Positions 16,336 through 24,416 of a stretch of DNA of 60,366 nt are shown here, piece after piece (positions within the stretch are counted from its first letter, which is position 1; each line of letters starts with the position of its first letter). The notes under the pieces were generated by a model. The model did not search any database. It was given only the letters and a program-made list of their open reading frames with translations, and was not told the DNA's origin. Source of the DNA: an uncultured Eubacteriales bacterium (GTDB taxonomy: Bacteria; Bacillota; Clostridia; Christensenellales; UBA1242); contig CAOQYA010000005.1 in NCBI GenBank assembly GCA_948514155.1, positions 1 to 60,366 on the forward strand. Reading direction: 5' to 3'. The translations under genes were made by a program, and so were the position numbers.

Positions 16336-17237
16336 AAGTTTTATTTTTAGGGTCACCAAATTTTGCTAAAATTGTGCTTAATGGCATTTTGGAAGCGGGA
16401 CACGAAGTTGTTGCGGCGATTTGTCAACCCGACCGTGAGTCCGGCCGCGGGCACAAAGTGCAGATGTGTGAAGTCAAAAAATTTGCGCTGGAAAGAAAAA
16501 TAAAAGTGCTGCAGTTTGACAAGGTCAGCGCTCACACTGAAGAGATTAAGGCGCTTGGCTGGGATGTTTTTGTGACTGCATCTTTTGGCCAGATTTTATC
16601 ACGCGAGTTTTTGGCTATGGGGCTGGGTCTGAATGTTCACCCGTCGCTGCTGCCAAAACTTAGAGGAGCAACGCCTATTCAGAGCGCTTTGATGCAAAAT
16701 CTTAAATCAACAGGCGTGACCATTCAGAGAATGGTCTATGAAGTTGACGCAGGCGACATATTAAAGCAAGAAGTTGTTGCGATTGAGGACGGCGACGACT
16801 ATCACTCGCTTGAAAACAGGCTTGCCGATGTTAGCGTTAGGCTTGTCTGCGAGGCGCTTAATGATGTCGAACATGGAAAGGCTGAATTTAGACCTCAGGA
16901 AGGGGTGCCAACTTTTACAAAACTTATCAAAAAAGAGGACGGCAAACTCGATTTTTCGCGTTCGGCCGCTGAAAACTATGGAAGAGTGAGAGCGATAGCA
17001 CACAACCCGGGCTGTTATTTTGAAATTGGCGGGCAGAGAGTGAAGGTGCTTAAGGCGGCTGTTGCTTCTGACAACATTCTCTATCAGCCGGGGCAGATTG
17101 TTAATGACAAAAATCATTTCATTATTAAATGCAACGCTTCCTCGCTTGAAATTCTTTCGCTGATTAGCCCAAACGGCAAGGTCATGGACGGCAAGGCATT
17201 TTTAAACGGGCTGAGGGGAGTGGAGGCAACTGACTGA
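16332..17237 (+). CDS. fmt: methionyl-tRNA formyltransferase
   Basis: It transfers a formyl group from 10-formyl-THF to initiator Met-tRNA. The 301-residue protein shows the hydrolase fold with LNVHPSLLPKLRGATPIQSAL, which contains the catalytic Asn-His region and the SLLP signature, and a C-terminal OB-like tRNA-binding domain. The ATG overlaps the def stop as ATGA, and its own stop shares one base with the rlmN start, indicating translational coupling. Confidence 0.95.
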   Translation: MKVLFLGSPNFAKIVLNGILEAGHEVVAAICQPDRESGRGHKVQMCEVKKFALERKIKVLQFDKVSAHTEEIKALGWDVFVTASFGQILSREFLAMGLGLNVHPSLLPKLRGATPIQSALMQNLKSTGVTIQRMVYEVDAGDILKQEVVAIEDGDDYHSLENRLADVSVRLVCEALNDVEHGKAEFRPQEGVPTFTKLIKKEDGKLDFSRSAAENYGRVRAIAHNPGCYFEIGGQRVKVLKAAVASDNILYQPGQIVNDKNHFIIKCNASSLEILSLISPNGKVMDGKAFLNGLRGVEATD

Positions 17238-18265
17238 TGCTGCTTGATATGAGTTTAAGTGAAATTAAAGAGTATGTTTGCTCGCTGGGCTTTCCGGCAT
17301 TTCGTGGCAAGCAACTTTTTGACGCTTTACTTATGGGCAAGCGCATTGAAGAGGTCACAAATCTGCCTAAAGACTTGATTGCGCTTGTTGAAAAAGAATA
17401 TCCGCGATTTGAACTTGTTAAAAAAATGGAGGCAAGCGACGGCACGGCAAAATATGTTTTTAAACTTTCGGACGGCGAGATTGTTGAAAGCGTGCTTATG
17501 AAATATAAATATGGCTGCACTGTCTGCGTCTCAAGCCAAGTGGGCTGCCGCATGGGCTGCAAGTTTTGCGCATCCACCCTTAATGGGCTGATTAGAAATC
17601 TTTCTGCAGGCGAAATTCTGGAGCAGATTATTTACATCAATCGTGAGCAAGGCGGAGTGGCAAAAAAGCGGGCTGTGACAAATGTTGTTTTAATGGGCAT
17701 GGGTGAGCCGCTTGATAACTATATAAATGTGACCAAATTTTTAAGGCTTGTATCTTGTGAAGAAGGGCTTAATATCAGCCAGAGGAATATCACCCTCTCC
17801 ACCTGCGGAATTGTCCCGAAAATTAAGGCTCTTGCAGACGACGGCTTTTCGGTGACGCTTACAATCTCTCTTCACGCTAGCGCCGATGAAGAGAGAAGGT
17901 CGATTATGCCGATTGCTAATGCTTATTCAATCGCAGAAATTTTGGAGGCCTGCCGCTACTATTTTAACAAAACTGGAAGGCGCCTCGGCTTTGAGTTTAC
18001 GCTGATAGCGGGCAAGAATGATAGTTTAGCCGAGGCGGACAAGTTGAGCGGGCTACTTAAAGGGCTGGCTTGTCATGTGAATGTTATTCCGCTAAACCCA
18101 GTGAAGGAAACGGGGCTTTCGGGCACTGCAATCAAGAAGGCATATGCATTTGTGGAGAGGCTGAACAAAAACGGCATCTCGGCGACCAAGCGAAGAACAA
18201 TGGGTGAAGATATTGGCGGCGCATGCGGGCAACTTCGCAGCAAAGTGGCGGAGGAAAAAGCATGA
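17237..18265 (+). CDS. rlmN: 23S rRNA/tRNA adenine-C2 methyltransferase RlmN
   Basis: A radical-SAM enzyme that methylates A2503 of 23S rRNA and A37 of some tRNAs. The iron-sulfur motif CxxxCxxC is seen in GCRMGCKFCAST near residue 100, and the methyl-carrying C-terminal cysteine in IGGACGQLR. GMGEPLDNY and FEFTLIAGKNDS are also conserved. Length 342 is typical. The gene for rRNA methylase RsmB often found between fmt and rlmN is missing here. Confidence 0.96.
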   Translation: MLLDMSLSEIKEYVCSLGFPAFRGKQLFDALLMGKRIEEVTNLPKDLIALVEKEYPRFELVKKMEASDGTAKYVFKLSDGEIVESVLMKYKYGCTVCVSSQVGCRMGCKFCASTLNGLIRNLSAGEILEQIIYINREQGGVAKKRAVTNVVLMGMGEPLDNYINVTKFLRLVSCEEGLNISQRNITLSTCGIVPKIKALADDGFSVTLTISLHASADEERRSIMPIANAYSIAEILEACRYYFNKTGRRLGFEFTLIAGKNDSLAEADKLSGLLKGLACHVNVIPLNPVKETGLSGTAIKKAYAFVERLNKNGISATKRRTMGEDIGGACGQLRSKVAEEKA

Positions 18266-19113
18266 AAGCGAAAGTGATAAAAAAGGTGGCAGATAAGTTT
18301 TTGCTTGACGGGGGATGCTTTTGCAGCGCTCGCGGCTCATTGAGAGAAAAGGGAATTTTTGTGGGCGACGAGGTGGAATTTGATAAAACCTCGCTTATTA
18401 TCGAAAAAGTTCTGCCAAGAAAGAACATTCTTGTGCGGCCGCCGCTTGCAAATCTTGATAGAATGCTGATTGTGATTGCGCCAGTGCCAAAACCGGACTT
18501 TTGTTTAGTTGACAAACTTATCATATTTTGCAAAATTAACGGCATTTTGCCGATAATTTGCGTGAATAAGTGCGATATTTTAAGTTTAGAGCAAAAAAAT
18601 GAGATAAATCGAATTTATAGCCCTCTTGCAAAAGTTGTTTTTGTCAGCGCAGAGCAAATGGAAGTTGACACTTTAAGAAAAGAGATTAAAGGTGTGTGCG
18701 CTTTTGCAGGGCAGAGCGCTGTGGGCAAAAGTTCACTTATCAATGCTCTGCATGGAGAAGAAAAGGAAGAGGTCGGCGCGCTTGCCAAGAAAACAGAACG
18801 CGGCAAGCAGACAACAAGAATTGTCAGCCTCTACAAACTTTCGGGCAGGGACTACATCGCAGACACTGCCGGCTTTTCCAAACTTGACGAGGCGCTTCTT
18901 AATATCAAGGCAAGAGACCTTGACAGATATTTTGAGGAATTTAGTTCTTATTTAAATCGCTGCAAATATCTCTCATGCGCGCATGACAAGGAAATTGGAT
19001 GCGCAGTGAAAGCGGCTGTCGCCGCGGGCGAGATTTCAAAAGAAAGATATGGCAGTTACATTAAAATCTATCAAAATTTGAAAGGAATAAAAAATTATGA
19101 AAAGAAAAGTTGA
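18262..19113 (+). CDS. rsgA: ribosome small subunit biogenesis GTPase RsgA
   Basis: RsgA is a circularly permuted GTPase that checks late 30S maturation. The 283-residue product shows the N-terminal OB fold, the permuted GTPase motif order with G4 (VNKCDI) before G1 (GQSAVGKSSLIN) and G3 (DTAGFSKL), and the C-terminal zinc knuckle CKYLSCAHDKEIGCAVK. I place the start at ATG 18262, which has GGAGGAAAAAGC upstream and overlaps the rlmN stop; a start at 18223 would lie well inside rlmN. In most Firmicutes prpC and prkC (PASTA kinase) lie between rlmN and rsgA. They are absent here. Confidence 0.95.
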   Translation: MKAKVIKKVADKFLLDGGCFCSARGSLREKGIFVGDEVEFDKTSLIIEKVLPRKNILVRPPLANLDRMLIVIAPVPKPDFCLVDKLIIFCKINGILPIICVNKCDILSLEQKNEINRIYSPLAKVVFVSAEQMEVDTLRKEIKGVCAFAGQSAVGKSSLINALHGEEKEEVGALAKKTERGKQTTRIVSLYKLSGRDYIADTAGFSKLDEALLNIKARDLDRYFEEFSSYLNRCKYLSCAHDKEIGCAVKAAVAAGEISKERYGSYIKIYQNLKGIKNYEKKS

Positions 19114-19762
19114 TATCGCAGTTTCCACAGACCCGATTAAAGATTTGCAGTCGATAATCGATTACGCAAAAGAACTTCAAGGAGTGGCCGACCTTTTGCA
19201 TTGTGATGTTATGGACGGCAAATTCGTTGGTAAAAAGACATATGACGAGACTGTTGTTAAAGCAATCAACAGCCAAAGCCTTCTTCCGCTTGATGTGCAC
19301 CTGATGTGCCAGGAGCCTTCGGAGAAGATTTGTGAATATGTTAAAGCGGGCGCAAACATTGTGACCGTGCATTATGAAGCCTTTAAAGATAAGAACAAAC
19401 TTATCGACACGCTTAAGGAAATTCGCCAGTGCGGGGCACTTGCAGGGCTGAGTTTCAAGCCTGGGACGGAAGTTAAAGATGTTAAAAGTTACTTTTTCTA
19501 TGTTGATATTGTGCTTGTTATGTCTGTCGAGCCAGGCAAAAGCGGACAAAGTTTTATGGAGAGCACATATGCAAGGCTCAGCGAAATCAACAAATTTAGA
19601 AAGGATAACAAACTTTGTTTCAAAATTGAGATTGACGGCGGAGTGAACGACAAGAACGCTGAACTTTTAACAGAACTCGGAGCGGACATCTTGGTGAGCG
19701 GAAGTTTTGTGTGCAATGCAACTGACCGCGAAAAGGCGATAAAAAAACTTCAGAAAAATTAA
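19097..19762 (+). CDS. rpe: ribulose-phosphate 3-epimerase
   Basis: It interconverts ribulose-5-phosphate and xylulose-5-phosphate in the pentose phosphate pathway. The 221-residue TIM barrel carries LLHCDVMDGKFV, LDVHLMCQEP, IVTVHYEAF, VLVMSVEPGKSGQSF and IEIDGGVND. The usual phosphate-loop sequence is NPGFGGQ; EPGKSGQ here is a divergent version, so a related 3-epimerase activity is not excluded. It overlaps rsgA by 17 bases, and rsgA-rpe adjacency matches Bacillus and Clostridia. Confidence 0.9.
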   Translation: MKRKVDIAVSTDPIKDLQSIIDYAKELQGVADLLHCDVMDGKFVGKKTYDETVVKAINSQSLLPLDVHLMCQEPSEKICEYVKAGANIVTVHYEAFKDKNKLIDTLKEIRQCGALAGLSFKPGTEVKDVKSYFFYVDIVLVMSVEPGKSGQSFMESTYARLSEINKFRKDNKLCFKIEIDGGVNDKNAELLTELGADILVSGSFVCNATDREKAIKKLQKN

Positions 19763-19788
19763 AAAATGGGAAGAACCCATTTTTTTTA
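19759..19788. terminator. bidirectional terminator between rpe and the MFS gene
   Basis: AAAAATGGG / CCCATTTTT with a T7 run on the + strand and an A run in front that serves the convergent minus-strand gene. Confidence 0.85.
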
Positions 19789-21012
19789 ATATCTGTTTAT
19801 CTTCCGCTTTCTGCCGAGAAGCAGGCTCATTGTAAGCGCGATTGGCACAAAGGCAGCAGCCAAGATTAAATTCATAACAAAAGTTGACTGGCTGATTAAA
19901 ATTCCGCTTATTGCAAGAGACATCAGAAAGCGCCCTAAATAGCAGCCGATGTTTGTAATCGAAAACAAAGTTTGGCGCTTTGTTAAGCCTTTACTGTTCA
20001 TTACAAAGTCTTCACGCACGATATTGAACGGGTCGCGGCTGGAATAGAGAAGAATTGAGCCTATCGCCATAACCACCAGCGCCGCCGTTCCCGAAAGCAG
20101 CATTCCGCCAAGCCCGATAGCAACAAGCCCGACGCCCACCATTGCAAGCACAATGTAGATTGCACTATATTTCATTTTTCGATATATAAAACTGAAGCCG
20201 AGCGAAGAGGCCGCTCTGAAAATTCTGATAACGCCAATTGTTATTGTGATTGTTATCGCAGAAAAGCCAACTTCCTGGAAGGTCATTTTATTGATGTCCA
20301 TGCCATTTGCACACAGAATTGTAAACGCTGCGGAGAAGAACAGAAGCAGCCAAGTTGTGTGATATTTAAAGAGTTTGAAAACTTCGTTCTTTTCGATTGG
20401 CACATTGTGAGCTGGAAGATTATTCTGTTTCTTGTAAATTTCTTTTTCATTTTTAATGAACAGCGACATAATCGCGCAGACAAACATTATTGCTGTTGCA
20501 ATAACGATAGGGGCATAGTTCCACGCGTCGAAGAGAAAGCCGGCGGCAAAACATGCGCCCGATGCAAGGAAACTGTAAATTGATTTTATGTAGGCCGAAT
20601 ATTTAGAATAGTTATCGCTTAGACCATACATCTTCAAATTGTCTTTTAAAATTTTTGGCTCGGAGAGAGTTTTAAGAGCATAGCCCACGGCGCCGAGCCC
20701 ATATGAGACATACACCATCCACGGATAGAAGAAAAGAAAGATGTTGGAGGCGGCCATAATAAAAGTGCCCACTTTGGAGGCGTTGGCCGTGCCCATTTTT
20801 CTTATCAAACGCACAATAGGAATTTGAATGACCATGTAGACTAAAGAAAAGATTGTTGTCAGAAGTGTGATTTGTGAAAAACTCATGCCCATGACTTGGC
20901 TGAAATAAATCGAGTCGATTGCATATAAAAAAAGATAGTCCAGAGAAAGCCCTCTGTATAAAATAAAGAAATTAACTTTGCGCTTATTTCTTTTAATCTG
21001 TTCGTTTCCCAT
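19786..21012 (-). CDS. MFS family transporter
   Basis: A 408-residue major facilitator protein with about 12 membrane segments. It has the short basic loop RLIRKMG between TM2 and TM3 that stands for MFS motif A, and a matching second half. Substrate unknown. I choose ATG 21012. A perfect promoter lies directly upstream, with its -10 only 6 bases before this ATG and no Shine-Dalgarno, so the mRNA is probably leaderless. A longer frame starting at 21051 would begin inside the promoter. It is a single gene on the minus strand, convergent with rpe. Confidence 0.85.
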   Translation of the reverse strand: MGNEQIKRNKRKVNFFILYRGLSLDYLFLYAIDSIYFSQVMGMSFSQITLLTTIFSLVYMVIQIPIVRLIRKMGTANASKVGTFIMAASNIFLFFYPWMVYVSYGLGAVGYALKTLSEPKILKDNLKMYGLSDNYSKYSAYIKSIYSFLASGACFAAGFLFDAWNYAPIVIATAIMFVCAIMSLFIKNEKEIYKKQNNLPAHNVPIEKNEVFKLFKYHTTWLLLFFSAAFTILCANGMDINKMTFQEVGFSAITITITIGVIRIFRAASSLGFSFIYRKMKYSAIYIVLAMVGVGLVAIGLGGMLLSGTAALVVMAIGSILLYSSRDPFNIVREDFVMNSKGLTKRQTLFSITNIGCYLGRFLMSLAISGILISQSTFVMNLILAAAFVPIALTMSLLLGRKRKINRY

Positions 21013-21018
21013 ATCGCT

Positions 21019-21047
21019 ATTATAGGACGCAAAAAAATTTTGTCCAA
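21019..21047 (-). promoter_or_regulatory. consensus promoter giving a predicted leaderless MFS mRNA
   Basis: Minus strand: TTGGAC (21047-21042), exactly 17 bp, TATAAT (21024-21019). Counting the -10 as -12 to -7 places +1 at 21012, the A of the ATG. Confidence 0.8.
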
Positions 21048-21113
21048 ACAAAATTAGACAAAATTTAACAAATTTAACCCAAAAAACAATATATTTATAT
21101 AGATTTTATTTAA

Positions 21114-21344
21114 TTATTGAATTTTAACATTTCCACAAAGAATGTCAAAGTAGGAAAAGGTCTGCAGCGGCTGACGCGCGTTTTCGATTTTAACGGTGAA
21201 AACGGAAGGATAGACATCCTTGACCGTGGCGCTGACCGTGTCGATTTTTTTGCGACCGCGATTTATGCTCATGTTCACCGCCATGCCTTTTAATGCGGCA
21301 ATTTTCTCTTTGACAAGGTCGAGTTCTCTATTGTCTCTTTTCAT
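21114..21344 (-). CDS. veg: Veg family protein
   Basis: A 76-residue protein with the Veg pattern: LVKEKIAALKGMAV at the start, then NRGRKKID, then the conserved YPSVFTVKIENAR, and a final SYFDILCGNVKI. Veg is a small abundant SH3/OB-like protein of Firmicutes that is linked to biofilm control in Bacillus; its molecular role is not settled. A TAGGAG Shine-Dalgarno precedes ATG 21344. It is a single gene, divergent from the SPOCS-LysM gene, in a region where Clostridia commonly place both. Confidence 0.9.
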   Translation of the reverse strand: MKRDNRELDLVKEKIAALKGMAVNMSINRGRKKIDTVSATVKDVYPSVFTVKIENARQPLQTFSYFDILCGNVKIQ

Positions 21345-21419
21345 TTTTTAACTCCTATAAACTAAGAAATATTTAATGTCATATCTTGCTTATTGCCGCA
21401 AAAAAATTTTTTAAACATT

Positions 21420-21448
21420 TTGGAATACTCCCACAACTTGGATAATAC
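21420..21448 (+). promoter_or_regulatory. candidate promoter of the SPOCS-LysM gene
   Basis: TTGGAA (21420-21425), 17-bp spacer, TAATAC (21443-21448). Confidence 0.5.
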
Positions 21449-21526
21449 ATTACATCAAGAAATGCGAAACGGGACGCGCTTAGTTTTACGCTTTGCTGCC
21501 AAGTTCGCAAATTGGGGGGAGAAAAG

Positions 21527-23038
21527 ATGTCATTTGAAAACAATAATTTCCAGGTTGTTAGAAAGTCGCGTTTGCCTAAGGGAGAGTTCTCACTTTCCTG
21601 CAATGTTAGCGCTGACGGAGAAATTGCAAAAGTTTTTGCCGTTTCGCTTAACGCATACTGCGAAAATCAAGAAATCACAAACGGAGTGGTCTCTTACAGC
21701 GGACATGTTGATGTTTGCATGATTTATCAGCTTGAGACCGGCGAAGTTGGCAGCGCTTTTTCAACTTGTCCTTTCTCTTCTAAGTTTGAGGACGAGAGCA
21801 TTGTCTCGGGCGAGAGGGCGATAATCAATCTTAAGGTTATCGACCACTCAATCGACTCCGTTTCAGGAAACGATGCCACTATAGGCATGGTGATTGAGCA
21901 GTCCGGTCTGCTTGTTCAAAATGCTGAAGTGAGGTCTATCACATCAAACGACCAAAGCGTTTGCCTTAAAGAGGAAGAAGTTTCAGTTATCAGATTTATC
22001 GGCTGCGCGACCGCTTCGGCCGTTGAGACTGCACAGCATTCCACTCGCGAAAAGGTGAAGAAAGTCCTTGGAAGCGAAAGCAGTGTTATCGTTAAAAGCG
22101 CTGAAGCAGGAGTTAACTTTGTTTCTGTCAGCGGCGATGTTGTGACGAAAGTTTTATATCTCGACGAAAACGATAAGTTTGAGAATGTGCAGATATATGA
22201 CCAGTTCAAAGAAGAGATTGAAATTGAGGGTGTTTCCCGCGAAAGCCTGATTGAGGCTGTGAGCGCACTTAACAATGCCTGCGTGAAGATTGAAGTGGAA
22301 GACGACGACAAGGGCAGCAAGATAACAGCCACAGTTCCATTCGAAATCACCGCATATGCCTTTGAAGAGACCGCTCTTAACATGGTGGTCGACCTTTACA
22401 GCACCGAAAGCGAGATGGAAATCTCTACAGAGAGTTTCAACATGACTAAGCCCGTTGCTATGGAATGCGTGGAGGGCAAAGTTGACGGCTCACTCACCAT
22501 TGAAGACGACCAGCCGAGAGTTGACAAAATTCTCTTCACCTTTGGCAGCACTGCGCAAGTGACAAACACATATGTCGAAGGCGGAGAACTGACTATCGAG
22601 GGCATTGCAAAGACCACAGTTGTTTATCTCAACGACGAACTTTCCACCTTCAATGCAGTGGAAATCGAAGTTCCTTTCCAAATCTCCGACAAAACTAAGG
22701 CAACAGAAAGTTCGATGCTTTTGACAAGCGCAATTCTCACCGATGTGGATCTTGCAGTTAAAAAGGGCAGAGAAATCTTCTTCGACGGCAAAGTTAGGGC
22801 GATTGTTGCAATCAGTGACGACGAAGTTTCAGCCGCTATTTCGGAAGCGAGAGAAGGTGAAGTCTACGATGGCAGAGACTGCGCAATGGAACTTGTGTTT
22901 GCAAAAGAGGGCGCAAGCCTTTGGGACATTGCAAAAATGAACAGAGTTCGCCAGAGCCTTATCGCCGAGCAAAACCCGAATGTGATTTTCCCACTTCAGG
23001 AAAACAGCGACCTTGTGATATTCTATCAATGTAAATAA
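21527..23038 (+). CDS. SPOCS (DUF3794) and LysM domain protein
   Basis: A 503-residue protein with repeated SPOCS/DUF3794 modules, all-beta domains common in clostridial spore-envelope proteins. Examples of the repeat core are GVVSYSGHVDVCMIYQ, TKVLYLDENDKFENV, and TTVVYLNDELSTFNAVE. The last 50 residues form a LysM peptidoglycan-binding domain (KEGASLWDIAKMNRV, then PNVIFPLQENSDLVIFY). There is no signal peptide, as expected for a protein placed on the forespore from the mother cell. The ATG at 21527 follows GGGGGGAG. It is divergent from veg. A role in coat or cortex attachment is an inference from domain content. Confidence 0.88.
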   Translation: MSFENNNFQVVRKSRLPKGEFSLSCNVSADGEIAKVFAVSLNAYCENQEITNGVVSYSGHVDVCMIYQLETGEVGSAFSTCPFSSKFEDESIVSGERAIINLKVIDHSIDSVSGNDATIGMVIEQSGLLVQNAEVRSITSNDQSVCLKEEEVSVIRFIGCATASAVETAQHSTREKVKKVLGSESSVIVKSAEAGVNFVSVSGDVVTKVLYLDENDKFENVQIYDQFKEEIEIEGVSRESLIEAVSALNNACVKIEVEDDDKGSKITATVPFEITAYAFEETALNMVVDLYSTESEMEISTESFNMTKPVAMECVEGKVDGSLTIEDDQPRVDKILFTFGSTAQVTNTYVEGGELTIEGIAKTTVVYLNDELSTFNAVEIEVPFQISDKTKATESSMLLTSAILTDVDLAVKKGREIFFDGKVRAIVAISDDEVSAAISEAREGEVYDGRDCAMELVFAKEGASLWDIAKMNRVRQSLIAEQNPNVIFPLQENSDLVIFYQCK

Positions 23039-23040
23039 GA

Positions 23041-23071
23041 AAAGAAGTTGGCCCGGCCAACTTCTTTTTAT
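23041..23071 (+). terminator. intrinsic terminator after the SPOCS-LysM gene
   Basis: AAGAAGTTGGCC / GGCCAACTTCTT stem with T5 following directly after the stop. Confidence 0.9.
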
Positions 23072-23099
23072 CTTTTATCAACTTTTACAGCAAAAATTG

Positions 23100-23130
23100 C
23101 AATTTTTGTGATAAATAGTTTCACAAATTG
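23100..23130. repeat. inverted repeat upstream of spoIIR
   Basis: CAATTTTTGTGA (23100-23111) and TCACAAATTG (23121-23130) are near-perfect inverted arms about 60 bases before the spoIIR start. Possible operator. A sigma-F-like promoter may lie between here and the gene, but I could not place it with confidence. Confidence 0.4.
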
Positions 23131-23187
23131 ATGTTTAAAGTGTAAAAATTGTGTCAAAACTCCTTCCAGCAAGTGGAGGAGTTTTAT

Positions 23188-23715
23188 ATGAAATGGATAG
23201 TCTGCGGAATTAGTGCGATACTACTTACAGCGATTTTGATTTTTGTGCCTATGTTTTCAAAGAGTGAAGAAAACACTGAATATTTGAGAATTCACATAAG
23301 GGCGAACTCCAATTCACAAGAGGACCAGCGCGTGAAATATATGGTCAAGGACGCGATAGTTGAGGCGCTTATTCCCATTCTTGCAGAGGCCGAGACCAAG
23401 CAAGAGGCGGAAGAACTTATCAAAGCAAACTTTTCATACATCGACTCGGTGGCAAACGCCGTGCTTGCAAGTGAAGGCTTTTCATATAAAGGCAAGTCCC
23501 GCCTTGACAGAGAGGAGTTTCCGCTGCGCGCATATGACGACATAACCCTGCCGGCTGGCGAATATGACGCGGTGATTGTTGACCTCGGCTCGGGCAAGGG
23601 TGATAACTGGTGGTGTCTTGTTTATCCGGCATTTTGCTTCACAAATAGCACAAATTCGACAAATTATGTTTATATTTCGAAAATTTGGGAAATAATTAAA
23701 AGTGTATCGAGATAA
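23188..23715 (+). CDS. spoIIR: stage II sporulation protein R
   Basis: SpoIIR is made in the forespore under sigma-F, crosses the inner forespore membrane and triggers SpoIIGA to process pro-sigma-E. The 175-residue product opens with a hydrophobic export segment (VCGISAILLTAILIFVPMF). It continues with the family core YLRIHIRANSNSQEDQRVKY and ends with DLGSGKGDNWWCLVYP. ATG 23188 has AGTGGAGGAG upstream, so a longer frame from 23149 is rejected. It leads the spoIIR-sleB-ypeB cluster; its target SpoIIGA is encoded at 47.5 kb. Confidence 0.93.
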   Translation: MKWIVCGISAILLTAILIFVPMFSKSEENTEYLRIHIRANSNSQEDQRVKYMVKDAIVEALIPILAEAETKQEAEELIKANFSYIDSVANAVLASEGFSYKGKSRLDREEFPLRAYDDITLPAGEYDAVIVDLGSGKGDNWWCLVYPAFCFTNSTNSTNYVYISKIWEIIKSVSR

Positions 23716-23731
23716 AACAGGAGGAAAAACA

Positions 23732-24406
23732 ATGAAAAAACGAATTATTGCGCTTGTCACCATGCTTGTGCTGCTGCTTGTTCCGGTCAGTGTTGCGGGC
23801 GGCGTGGCTATCGCAAGAAATCAGGCTGCGAGCAGCGTCTCGGCGCTCACGGCCAACGAAAACAAGGCTGTTCAGCAGAAACTTAAGGAACTGGGCCTTT
23901 ACAAAGGCAAAGTTGACGGCATATATGGAAAGGGCACAAGAAGCGCGGTGATTTCTTTCCAAAAATCGAGAGGCCTTGTTGCCGACGGAATTGTTGGCCC
24001 AAAAACAGCAAAAGCGCTTGGAATTTCGCTTAACACACAAAATGTTTATCAAACAAGCAGCGACCTCTACACCCTTGCAAAATGCGTGTATGCAGAAGCA
24101 AGAGGTGAGCCATATGAAGGCCAGGTGGCTGTTGCGGCTGTAATTCTCAATCGTGTTAAGAGCCCGGAATTTCCTAACACAATCGCCGGAGTTGTCTATC
24201 AGCCTTGGGCATTCACTGCAGTGCACGACGGACAGATAAATCTTGAGCCAAATCAAACAGCCTACAATGCAGCGCGAGACGCAATGAATGGCTGGGACCC
24301 TACATATGGCTGCCTATATTACTACAATGCGGCAACTGCAACAAGCAAATGGATATTCTCGCGAACGACGATAGTTACCATCGGCAAACACAAGTTTGCG
24401 ATATAG
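23732..24406 (+). CDS. sleB: spore cortex-lytic enzyme SleB
   Basis: SleB is a lytic transglycosylase that degrades muramic-delta-lactam cortex during germination. The 224-residue protein has a signal peptide (residues 1-27), a peptidoglycan-binding domain (KLKELGLYKGKVDGIYG to DGIVGPKTAKALG), and the SleB/CwlJ hydrolase domain with the catalytic glutamate in CVYAEARGEPYEGQVAVAAV and the downstream YQPWAFTAV. An AGGAGG Shine-Dalgarno fixes the start at 23732. It is followed 10 bases later by ypeB, the partner needed for SleB stability in spores. Confidence 0.95.
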   Translation: MKKRIIALVTMLVLLLVPVSVAGGVAIARNQAASSVSALTANENKAVQQKLKELGLYKGKVDGIYGKGTRSAVISFQKSRGLVADGIVGPKTAKALGISLNTQNVYQTSSDLYTLAKCVYAEARGEPYEGQVAVAAVILNRVKSPEFPNTIAGVVYQPWAFTAVHDGQINLEPNQTAYNAARDAMNGWDPTYGCLYYYNAATATSKWIFSRTTIVTIGKHKFAI

Positions 24407-24416
24407 GAGGCCGAAA

